A stretch of DNA of 64,000 nt from Amia ocellicauda (Eukaryota; Chordata; Actinopteri; Amiiformes; Amiidae), in the NCBI RefSeq assembly GCF_036373705.1, contig NC_089855.1, positions 9,420,219 to 9,484,218 on the forward strand, written 5' to 3'. Positions 1 to 18,862 of the stretch are shown here, in pieces; positions within the stretch are counted from its first letter, which is position 1, and each line of letters begins with the position of its first letter. Position numbers and translations under genes: made by a program. The notes below the pieces were generated by a model that was not told the DNA's origin, searched no databases, and saw only the letters and a list, made by a program, of their open reading frames with translations.

Positions 1-584
1 AGAACAGAATACTTTATAACATACATCACCGTTCACAACAAGTGAAAGATGAAAGATGAATTTTGGCAGTGCTATGAGCCGCCCATTTACGCTGCAATCA
101 CGAATGTGCTTATTCTGACGGGATCATTTATTCTGCTGACCTCTAGTGGCCAAAGATAATGATACGGTTTACTGTACAAGGAAACACAAAGTACTGTACT
201 TGTGTAATGTCCATGTATACTTCACAGCCCACTGTATGCCACACCCTGGCCCTCGAACAATACAAAAAACAAAGGTGTTTCATTACATCTGTGTTTGAAA
301 TAATTAAAAAAAATACAATAAGGTATAAGGATTGCATTTCTCACAGAATTGATTTCAACATTGGATGTGAAGTAAAACAGGGAATTTGTGGTCAGACCAC
401 AGTGCTTGTACTGTGTTGTAAGGCTTGTACCTAAACCTGCTGTGTATTAACTGTGTGTCAGTCTGTTTGTACTGTATTTGACTGTGTTATGTGTGATGTG
501 TGGTGACTGGCTAACCTTTTCCAGTGTTTGGTATTTACCAGTGTACAATTTCATACAATATTGAACAGTTAATTTATATATAAA

Positions 585-644
<60 letters not shown>

Positions 645-1565
645 CAGCTGCTAATGCTGGACTTTTGCCTTAAACATTGTAAGACTGTGTAATAAATGTT
701 ACATGAAAGCACGTGGTTCCTTTGTGTTGAGCATGTTTGTCCAGGGCAACTGAATTAACACAGAAAGCTAATTGTTCCTCTCTACACATATATTTTTCTG
801 TGTCTGGATGACATCAAATTGCCACTGCAACTGCAGCCCACAGTTGTAAATTACACAACCAGTATTTGTGTACATTTAAACCTGCTTTCAGTTGATCTCA
901 TTCATTTTTTTGTGTTTGACAGGTGGGTCAAGTCATTATTTAATTTTGGACCTCATAAGATTGTACAAGGAGTTGCCATAGCTTCAGTGAAGGAAATAAA
1001 ATACAATTAAGCATTTTAATGGGAATGTAGGGGGAATTTCAAGAAAGTCCAACCTGATAGGGAAAGCTGAACAAACAGAAACAGCCAGCTGGTAGATTTT
1101 CCTTAAAATAACTTGCTGCTGATTTAAATTCCAGAAGAAAACAAAACACTGCATCTTGTCAATGTTTGATAAGATAACTAATATGACTAAAATACCTAGG
1201 ATGGGCTGAAAACATTGAAGCTTGGTCAAACAAGCAATGGAAGAGTGTAATGGGCAGATGACACGTGTTTGTTCTCCAGGGAAGGGACTTTCTCAATACT
1301 ATGTAGTTCCTACAGTAAAGTACAAAAGAGTGTTTAGTGTGTTTTTTCAACAGATAACCCCTACATTACTACATTGCACTTGAGTGTTTCATGTAATCTG
1401 TAATTATATTTCCCTCTTGGTGCCCTGCTGATTTACATTTGTCTTTTAGTCCAGAGGTGTGGTCCTGAGCTTTATCTGGGTAGTCACTTTCAGGCCTGAC
1501 GATAAGTGCTGGTGAAAGCACAATGGAGACATGGACCTTTTGAAACCTGTGGTCACATTCATTTA
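1..1565. other. Non-coding left flank
   Basis: No exon or conserved protein segment was recognised in any frame, and the short open frames here look like chance. An AATAAA hexamer at 691-696 on the + strand, just after an AT-repeat, could be the poly(A) signal of a gene lying to the left. In human the left neighbour of CYBB is XK, but I found no XK-like reading frame in the first 200 bases, so this is only a positional guess. Confidence 0.4.
591..640. repeat. (AT)n microsatellite
   Basis: Fifty bases of uninterrupted AT dinucleotides, preceded by an imperfect TATA/A-rich lead from about 574. Such a tract is prone to slippage, so its length may be unreliable in the assembly. Confidence 0.97.
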
Positions 1566-3275
1566 AGAACAAAAGAACATAAGAAAGTTTACAATCGAGA
1601 GGAGGCCATTCGACCCATTGTGCTCGTTTGGTGTTCATTAATATCTAAATGATCCAAGGATCCTATCCAGACTATTTTTAAATGTTCCCAAGCTTTCAGC
1701 TTCAACCACATCACTGGGTAGTTTATTCCAGATTGTGACGCCTCTCTGTGTAAAGAAGTGTCTCCTGTTTTCCGTTTTGAATGCCTTGAAGCCCAATTTC
1801 CATTTGTGTCGCCGGGTCCGTGTGTCCCTGCTGATCTGGAAAAGCTCCTCTGGTTTGATGTGGTCGATGCCTTTCATGATTTTGAAGACTTGGATCAAGT
1901 CCCCACGTAGTCTCCTCTGTTCCAGGGTGAGAAGGTTCAGTTCCTCAGTCTCTCAGTAGGACATTCCCTTCAGACCTGGAATAAGTCTGGTTGCTCTCCT
2001 GTGAACTGCCTCTAGAGCAGCGATATCTTTCTTGAAGTGTGGAGCCCAGAACTGTCCACAGTATCCAGATGAGCTCTAACTAGTGCATTGTACAGTCAGA
2101 ACATCACTGCCCTTGTTCTCAATTCTACACTTTTGACAATATACCCTAACATTGTGTTTGCCTTTTTTATTGCTTCCCCACATTGTTTGGATGGAGAAAG
2201 TGAGGAGTCCACATAGACTCCTAGATCTTTCTCATACGTTACTTCATCTAGTTCTGTTCCTCCCATAGTGTAATTATAGTGAACATTTCTGTTACCTGCA
2301 TGTAATATCTTGCACTTGTCCACATTGAATTTCATCTGCCAGGTGTCGGCCCACAACTGAATGTTATCTAAGTCCCTTTGAACAGCCTGTGCTGCCGAGA
2401 TTGTATCTGCTGAGCCACCTATTTTAGTATCATCTGCAAATTTGACGTTTGCTAACTATCCCAGAGTCCAGATCATTAATATAGATTAGAAAAAGCAAAG
2501 GCCCTAGTACTGATCCCTGTGGAACTCCACTAACAACCTCACTCCAGTTAGAAGCGACTCCTCTAATCGACACCCTCTGCTTCCTGTACATCAACCAGTT
2601 CATAATCCATCTACTTACATTACCCTGAATGCCTACAGCTTCCAATCTGAGGATCAGTCTTTGGTGTGGAACCTTATCAAAAGCTTTTTGACAATCTAAG
2701 TATATCATATCATATGCTTTCACATGATCTACAGCTGCAGTTGCATGTTCAAAAAAATGTAGTAAGTTAGTAAGACATGATCTGCCTCGTCTAAACCCAT
2801 GTTGACTGTCTCCAAGAATATGGTTTTCATTGAGATGCTCCTCTATTTTCTGTCTAATCATTTGTTCCAACATTTTACAGGTGATGCAGGTGAGACTGAT
2901 TGGTCTGTAATTTCCTGGCTCAGTTTTGTCCCCTTTCTTGTGGATTGGTGTGACATTTGCTGTGTTCCAGTCAGTTGGCTCATCCCCTGTTCTAAGTGTC
3001 TTTCGGAATATTTGAGTTAGCGGCCTATAAATAATTTCCCTCATTTCTTTAAGTACTGTTGGGAATATCCCATCTGGTCCAGGTGATCTGTTTGTTTTTA
3101 ATTCTGCTAGTCCCTTTAGTACCTCCTCCTCATTTATCCTGATCTCTCTAGGGTTTGACTGGACTAATTGTCAACTTGTGGCATGTTATCTGTTTTTTCT
3201 TTTGTAAAAACCTCTGTGAAATACTCATTCAGAACATTTGCCACATCTTGTTCGTTTTCCAAGATTTGAACTCTC
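1566..3275 (-). mobile_element. CR1-like LINE, 5'-truncated and frameshifted
   Basis: On the minus strand this reads as the reverse transcriptase and C-terminal part of a non-LTR retrotransposon of the Jockey/CR1 group. The frame 3044-2430 holds the RT core: NYRPISL, the box [16 protein letters not shown], then [20 protein letters not shown]. The catalytic FADDTKIGG follows in another frame at about 2445-2415, so at least one frameshift lies near 2440. Further frames at 2356-2096 (MKFNVDKCKILH) and 1898-1638 (NKLPSDVVEAES) carry the palm/thumb and C-terminal part. Upstream, about 3270-3045 encodes NEYFTEVF and [15 protein letters not shown] but contains a stop. The 3' end at about 1566-1590 has TTCTTATG-type units (minus strand), the short tail repeat typical of CR1/L3. 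It is a dead, 5'-truncated copy about 0.9 kb upstream of CYBB. The clade name is inference from motif style. Confidence 0.9.
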
Positions 3276-4094
3276 TACAGGTTTTCATAAATGAAACTAA
3301 TGTGAGTAATGAATCACGTGTACATATGTTTATGATACCGTCATTTCGAGGCGCATGGCATCAACTCGTTCATACAGTTATATTTCATTGCTGGTATAAA
3401 TGGTATTTTTATCAACCAGAGAAAGAAACACAGGGAGTCTTCAACCTACAGCTGGAAAAATGAACATGCATGTTCTACATTCAGATTGTCATCTATTTCA
3501 AAACTCAAAAGAGAAGTGAACAGGAATAAAGAAAAAGGGAAATATAAATGTCTTGTTAAAATCATCCGTAAAACAGGTTTCAGAGGCTCGAAAATCATGT
3601 ACTTTAGTGTGTGGTTTTAATGACAGATTCTTTGAAGTGCAAATCCAGTTCCCTGTATTGTTAAACTATTACTGTATTATAATTCAGTTAATCATCTCTG
3701 ATCTAAAATAATAAAGGCATTTACTTTGCAATGCAACCTAATACTATTGATCACTGTACTCAGTAGCTATTTGCATTTGCTTTACAGTAAGGGATAGCAG
3801 AGAAAGTGATGGTTTCATGAAAAATCAGGGGGCAGTAATTCCACTGTAAGAGTTTGTACATGATCACCACAATGTGTCATTTTTTTAAAAACAAAAAAGT
3901 AAAGTTAATAATCAAATCACAGCAGCACCTTGCCATGATCAAGTATAAGCTCCTTCTAATTATGAGTGTGTTACCGTTACCTAAAAGGTTTAAGTGACTT
4001 GTTAGTGAAAGCCTTAGTGATAAGAATTCAAAAAAGCAAATACTAAAGCTCAGCTCTGTGGCTGCAATTGGGGATTGCAACAGAGTGGGGTTTT
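3276..4094. other. Non-coding stretch upstream of CYBB
   Basis: AT-rich sequence between the LINE remnant and the CYBB proximal promoter. No exon, repeat family or RNA gene was recognised. Confidence 0.5.
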
Positions 4095-4172
4095 CTTTCT
4101 CACTTCCTTGTGTGAGCTACTATATCTCTAGCTGCAGCACCTGCTGTCATCTCACTTTTTCTCCTTTTCAGA
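4095..4172 (+). promoter_or_regulatory. Putative CYBB proximal promoter / 5' UTR with ETS (PU.1-like) core
   Basis: CACTTCCTTG at 4101-4110 is, on the other strand, CAAGGAAGTG, an ETS-family core resembling PU.1 sites. It lies about 65 bases before the CYBB start codon. Human CYBB is known to depend on a PU.1 site close to its transcription start in myeloid cells, so the position is suggestive. A CTATATCT stretch at about 4119-4127 is weakly TATA-like. The pyrimidine-rich run ending in CAG at 4169-4171 immediately before AATGGG also resembles a splice acceptor, so an upstream non-coding exon is an alternative reading. Confidence 0.35.
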
Positions 4173-11875
<7,703 letters not shown>

Positions 11876-11996
11876 AAGCCGCCTGACGCTGGAGGAAGTC
11901 TCCCCACGGCCTATGCTAGCTAAAGCAGTTGTGTTGTTATTGCTGAGGTCATGCTGAGTTTGAAAAATGAACAGTTGCTTTTTATGTAACGCCCGG

Positions 11997-12002
11997 AATA
12001 AA
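11997..12002 (+). terminator. Candidate CYBB poly(A) signal
   Basis: AATAAA hexamer 121 bases after the CYBB stop codon, the first one downstream on the + strand. This would give a short 3' UTR. Position and hexamer are seen; its use is inferred. Confidence 0.6.
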
Positions 12003-12935
12003 CTGAATCTTTAACCCACCTGTCAGTTGCAAATTAGGAGCCCGGTAGTAGGGTTTGTCATTTGTAATTGGCTAGCAGGACAAAGATTGTATTTAATTAA
12101 ATCAATCTAAGTCAAGTATATAGCTATAGGCTGGGATTAAATCAACATGTTGACCCACCTGCTAGTAGAAAAGTACAATATTGTGCTCAATACTGTATTG
12201 TACTATACTGTACTGGTATTTCTATTTATAAATGTAACCACTATGATGAACAGGTTTGTACTTTGCAATTATCGGGTGGGTCAAAGTTTTCATTTAATCT
12301 GTAATACATACGAAATTCATAGTATACCGAATATAATTCTAAATTATATATTCAAAAAGATTCCTACACATGAATATCTGTTTCAATAATATCATTCTAC
12401 ATAAGTCTTGTTATTATAAAATAATACAGTTTATATATTTAGGAAGACTATGTTCTGTGAGATACATATTTATTTACCTTTGCTTTCTGAATTACAGTCA
12501 ATAGTGTTCTAACTGTTACAACTTATTTTGGAAAACTGAAACAGAAATTATGAAATATGAAAGTCTTACATTCTGGCTTTTTATTTATTGTTGCATTGTT
12601 TTGTTTGTTAACATTTCATATGTCTACGTTCGCTGACAATTAGTACTAAATTACAAATTAACCTACATTTTTTATAATTTGAAATGATCAGGAGAATTGT
12701 CAGTTTATGAATTTAACAGTGGCAGCTGCTTGCATTTAGAGTAAATATGTTTACAGTGTATGATACAATTCAATATATATGTTATCTCGTTATCTTTTAA
12801 TGTACACTTTTCCACATATTGCCTGTTGATCAATGCATTGGTCACATGTTTATGACTTGTGAAATGAATAATAAAAAGATCCCTCAGTGAGAAAAGCATT
12901 GACTAGTTATTTGAAGTTTACACTGCAAATCTTTA

Positions 12936-12938
<3 letters not shown>

Positions 12939-12972
<34 letters not shown>
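12939..12972. repeat. (TA)n microsatellite
   Basis: Thirty-four bases of TA dinucleotides downstream of CYBB. Confidence 0.95.
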
Positions 12973-12977
<5 letters not shown>

Positions 12978-15900
12978 GCACTCTAAAGAAATCAATCAAC
13001 AATAAGAAAATATGAACAATACAATTAGCTTTTCCAATTGCAGTGCTTTTTATAATACTCATACCAGAACAATTACTTTAGGAAATCAGTTACACAAATG
13101 TTTGTTTAATTGAGCTGCTGAGGACATCTAGGTATAGATTAACATGAGATTAAAGTGACAGTTTGAGTTCAATTTCAAAAGGTTGAAAACTATTAAGGTA
13201 TTAATAACATCTTCACAAACTTTTAAATTCTTCCTGTAGTAGATATTTGAATTAATTCACCTGTCCCTGACTGGGACTCTGAGCTTTAAACAAAGTAAAA
13301 TTAATGAATTAGCTAATGACAAGTGTTAATTATTATTAAATTAAGGTGCCCTTCCCATTTGCTTCACAGCTTGTCTTCCTGAAGCTGCCACTATTCTCTG
13401 GAGGTTTCAAGCCACTGCAAACAGGTGCAGACAGAGCTGTTTGGGCTGATGCTTTTGTGTAATGCAACACTGCATTAAAATGGGGTTTAAAACTAAAGTT
13501 TGGAAGGAGGTCAACTTCCAATATTTATATCTTGCTCCCAGCACAACCAATCAAAGACACCCTCACGTACACCCACAATTATTAATACCACAAAACAAAC
13601 TTCCTTCCCTCTGAGTCAGTAGCTGCACTTCAATATCCATGCTCCCTCTTGCATACAGCATAGAGAACAACATGCCGCCTCCTCCCCAGGCTTGACAGCA
13701 GCTCCTTGGCTCCGCCCACCGAGTTGGGGGATTCTGATACCCTCGGCCAAATAAACTCTATTACTTCATACCACTACTAACTTCCACCTACTTCTATTGG
13801 GGGGTATCCAAACTTCTGAGATGCCATTAGAAGCCAAAACACACAAAAACATATGTTGCGGTCTGCTCTATGGTTTTACACGCCACAAAGAGGTGGGGTG
13901 GGTCTGAGCATCCTCTAAATTACTCGCGGTCCCGTTTAGAGCTGGCCAATACACACTCAAGTATAACACAAAGACAAAAGTTAGCATGCTGAATGTAAAG
14001 GACAATCACTAAAAGGATGACAAATGGGGTGAAAAACTGCAAAGATGGGAGGATGTAGAGAGAGAGAGGGAAAGGTTTCACCAGAGAGAAAAGAGGGAAC
14101 AAGGGCCAGGAAGAGGATGTAGCTCCATTCCAAGATTCAGTTGTGAGATTTTAGCAGATAACAACATGGTTAACGTCTTACTGTAACTATTGTAACATGA
14201 GTTCACCACTGGGGATCGTTAAGCTGCTGTGTTTATTTGTGGTCGAGCTCTCCCTGCATCTCTCACACTATATATTTGGTATCATTTTTGCAAGTCACTG
14301 TGTTGCACACAATGAACCGATGAAGGGCTGATGTTTGTTGCTGCATTACTCAATACTGAAAAAAGTCCATTATTTATGTATTTATTTGTTTTATTTATAG
14401 TTGTAGTCTCTCTCTGCCGAGTGCAGGCCTTTTCAATTTCAAACATAAAATCAAACGCACTGAACACTTAATAAACAATGAAGGACAAAAGAGCATGGGA
14501 GGAGAGAGAAACTCGCTGCACCAAGAGAGAAAAATGTAAGAAAACAAGCAAGAGATTGACAAAATGTTGTTCTGTGCCCACAGCAACACAATGGAAGTTG
14601 GCAGGATTGGGCTGTTTTGCGATTGCGCACACATAGCAAAAGCACTCACCCAGAATCTGGAAACAGTTACAGTGGTGCTTCAAGTAGTGGGGACAGGCAG
14701 GAAGCAAATGTAGAGACAGACAGAATTAAGGCAGCTGGAAGTGCAGAAGTGAATATAGATACGATTCAGTCAATCTTAGCCCAGTGCTGCAGCATTTTCC
14801 ACAACCAAAATAGCAGGAGCCGAGGAGAGGCAGTTTCGTAATGTGTCTCTAACAGAAATGTGTGAAGAAAGAGCTTACCTCATTGACCAACACTGACTTC
14901 TAATTCTCTTTCTCAAACTCTCAGTCCTTGGGGAGGGAATTCTGTTTCAAAACCGTTGTTCCCTTTTCTTGATTCTAGTTTTACCAATGTGCATAATCTA
15001 AAGAATGTGGTTTAAAAAATGACAAAAGATATTAACAGATTTTCCATGTGTTTAGACCCTGCAGTTTTTCTCTGCATTTCTTTAAGAACTGGATTGTTCA
15101 TGGTTTTTTTTTATTATTCAACGTGGTCCTAATCCAAGTTTTGAGTGAAATACAAGTAGATTTGTTTTGCAAGCACTCAATAAAACTCAATGGGAGTTCT
15201 TTAAATCCACACCCTAGAAACCATCTAAAACCATGTGCTTTTAAGGGACATGCTTTCAATAAGAGTGGCATCTACATAATAAAAGGCAGTTTTATAAAGA
15301 AAACCTATTTTCTTTTTAATTAAAGAGCTTAATCATGATACATAATGAAGTGGATTATTGTGCCTTTCTTATCCTAAACTGTTTCTATAAACAGAAACAG
15401 CAGCAAAAAATTTAATAAAAGTGTCCACTCATAAAATCATTTCTATGGTTCCAAATATGTATTTTATCTATTCATGTAATACCTTACATGTGAGGTTGAC
15501 ATTAAAACGCATTGACAGAAGCGTAAGAGAGAGTTTTCAGAGCTAGCTTTTGATCAAAGCAGATGTTTTATGATATGGTGATTGAGAAATCAGTTTGTGA
15601 AATACTGGCCAGAATTCAACTGAATCTGTCCATGCAACCGCTCAATGCACATTTCGTGTAAGATACATGTAACCCAAACACATGTTCAACAAGGGTAAAG
15701 GAATAACTGAAAAAGATTCTAATACTGGGGTATGAATAATTTGTATAACTTGCAGCTGTGCAGGAAGGGTGGAAATAAAAATAATAATCTTATTTTTATT
15801 TAAGATTAAAGTTTAAATGGCTACACATTCAACAAATCAATGAACAGTGATTTATCATAAATGTTTTTTTTTATTTTTTATTAATAAATCAGCTTACAGC

Positions 15901-16473
15901 CACAATATTAAATATCACTTAAGCTTTATTGAAGCAGGGGAATTACATATCCTTGCCATGTTTACAAAAAGCCATTTATGCTTCACATCAATGCATAAAG
16001 GCATATCATAAGTGTGTTTTAACTCAGCAGAAGCACTGGTAAGCATTTATATATGCAAGATCATTGCTAACCAGATTTATTACAATCATACGCCTTTAAT
16101 GTGGTACATATTTGCAAGATGTGTGGCATTAATAGGTGTATCAATTATAACATGATAATATCAAAACGAGTGTGTGATAAATGGGGTTTATTATTTAAAA
16201 AAAAAGAAAAAGAAAAGAAAGAAATGATATTATAATCAAGCCACGCCCCTGTCAAAGGATGTCACATGACACTGTCAGGCGCCAGTCTTTCACACAGCCA
16301 TACAGAATCAGTGCATTTGGGAATTTTAGTTTTTTGTTTTGTTTCGTTTTAAAGAATCACATTCTTCTACACGCCATTGCAATCAAAATGTGTCACATCA
16401 CACCCATCCAATCATTGTGACGTCTCTGCGCTCAATGCACAGCAGCGCCGTTTTTGAGCATTTTCTGTTTAAG

Positions 16474-16490
16474 TGCTGCCCCCTGGTGCT
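16474..16490 (-). promoter_or_regulatory. CTCF-like motif
   Basis: TGCTGCCCCCTGGTGCT resembles the reverse complement of the CTCF core (CCACCAGGGGGCGC), with the central CCCCCTGGTG intact. It lies in the gap between CYBB and DYNLT3, a plausible boundary position. It is a motif match by eye only. Confidence 0.3.
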
Positions 16491-18862
16491 CATACAGATA
16501 ATAGTCTCCATCAAATCTCACGTTTCAAATGCACTAAGCGTTTGTCTATTTCAGTTTACATCCAAATGGGAAAATCATATTTTAAAGTAATCATATCCTG
16601 TTCAAATAATAATAAACTTTATATGACATAAGTATTCTTAACCTTAACTTAAAACTACTGCACTTTTGTCTGGAAGACTTCTAAATACGTGTTCTTCCCA
16701 ACGAAAGTTATTCCTATATCTGAAGTTTGTACAACAGCCACAGGCGATATCTAAGCAGACTACATTTGCATAAATAGTCGACTGATGTTGATGCAGATAC
16801 AGAATAATATAGGATACTGATATACAAAATTGCCACATTCATACACTAGTGTGACCAAATCAATACAAATTCTGTGATTTAAAATAAAGTCATAAAGTGA
16901 GTCTTAAACAACAAATGGTGTTGCTTCAGAATTAATGGAATCTGGTCATTATTCTAATTCTAGTCATTATGTGTAAATGGTAACATATCTAGTAGTAGTG
17001 TTTTACTTCTTACAAAATATATGCGAGTTATTCTGCCCTGTAGTTGTGCATGTCCACTTGAGAGTTGTGCTCAGTGCATCTACTCCAGCAACCGTCTAGC
17101 AAAAGTCTAGTCTTCATTAAGCATGTGTAATGAATGAGAAACACCAGCCCAGGTGGGTTAATTCTATTTACTTACAGCTCGGCTCTAGATGTTACAAAAG
17201 CATGCTTTTCCTCAGACATCCCGCACAGCTGTGGCACGAGACGGAGCACAGGGATAGAGGGACGAGAGGCACTGTGTGACCCGGGTCTTTACACAAGTGT
17301 GTGCTCACTGTCGGAGCGGTAACACAGAAGGCAGGTCAGTACAACAGCTTGCAGTGACATTAAGAAGTCCATCTCCAATATTCAAGGCATGCTCTACCGA
17401 GGTATTTACAATACATCATCAAAGGTCATTATAATGCAACAATTGGTGTTTACATTATGAGCTTTATTCGGAAATTATTAGTTTCTTACTTCTATGTATT
17501 CAGCTTTATACAGCGTGTGTCAGTACTCATTCTCTACATTGTTTAAAAAGATTGGAACCACTCTTGGTTTATTTAGTGGTTACTTCTTGAATTAGATGAT
17601 GCTAGTGCATCACTCAAATTACTGACACTGGTCATTCATGATTAATTCCTGGCCTTTCACAAGTGGTGGTGGGGGGGCGTTGTAAAGTGTGTGTAAATTG
17701 TAAAGTAACTAATTGAAAGTATAATTCAAATTCTTGTTTTTTTTCAGTTCCAGTTCTAGTTAACTTGTATTTATACATCAGAAATATATTACAATCAGTT
17801 ACTGGATTCCGGCAACCATAGCTGAATGTGTCCATTGCCCAGAACAATATGTGCACCACATCAAACTTTATATAATTAAATACAATTCTAAAACAATCAA
17901 TCGATTGGCAGGGTCAGATATGAGAATACTGCTTTAGTTTGGGGTTTAAATGGAAATTGTATATTAGTGGCATCATAAAAGACAGCAAAGTCACACTTCT
18001 GTTTAAAATCAAAAATACATAAGCAAAGTTTACTTAATAACCATTGTGAAACTGTAAATATTTTATTATTTGTCAACAAATTAAATATGGAATGTGTAAA
18101 TATTAACGTTCTGGATCTCTATGGGACCAGATATTGTAATGCAGTTAATCTGTCACCATGAAAAGCAATAGCATTTGCAAGAGAACAGAAAACATTCAGC
18201 ATTTTGAAAGATATCTTCAGTTTAGAGGTAAGATAGCAAATAAGAACAATTTAGAGCAGATGGTCTCTTTCATTCTTTTACAAAGCAGTTGTTGTTAAAA
18301 TCCCTGAAACCATTTTGTTCTTTCCAGGCACGAATGGAGGCCAGATTTAAAGACATGTAGGGCACCACCATGTTATAAAAAATAAAGCATGGCCTTAAAC
18401 AAGCACCTTTCTGCTGCATTTGCTAAAAGAATTAAAGAGATATATACACATTGTTGAGCAATGGGACTGCTGCTTAAACTGGAGAAACCAGAAAATAGGC
18501 CAAGCGTTATATAAAAGAATATCCATATCACAAAATGCATTGTTTTGCCTCAGGGTAAAATGAAAAATAATAAAGGCCTTCACAACACAATAACAATGGA
18601 AATGGTAACATATCTAAGCATGACTGTTAACCACAATGTGTAAAATGCCAAAGGAAACCTTGCAGTGTAGCCTAGATGCGCGACTGTGGAAGGTGTGCGT
18701 ACTCAAGTGTTCATTGTTACCAAGCTAATTCGTAGTGCGAGAGTTACACACATAACCAGCATTAGATCTTCAAGGCTTTGGTGGTTCCCAATGCGTGTCT
18801 GTGTGCATTTTTTGTTTGTCCAGCCTTTTTCTCTCACGCTCTTCATGTTCAGAATCAGCGTG

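Larger units (their letters stand above)
12003..18862. other. Non-coding interval between the CYBB and DYNLT3 3' ends
   Basis: The two genes converge on this 6.9-kb AT-rich interval. It contains a (TA)n tract (12939-12972) and no recognisable exon. On the minus strand the first AATAAA below the DYNLT3 stop is at 18067-18062, so about 0.8 kb next to DYNLT3 may be its 3' UTR. The short open frames in this interval show no domain or codon pattern I can support. Confidence 0.5.

Noticed and set aside
1..160. Last exon of XK, the expected left neighbour of CYBB
   Set aside because: All three + frames hit stops within 60 bases or so and show no XK-like sequence.
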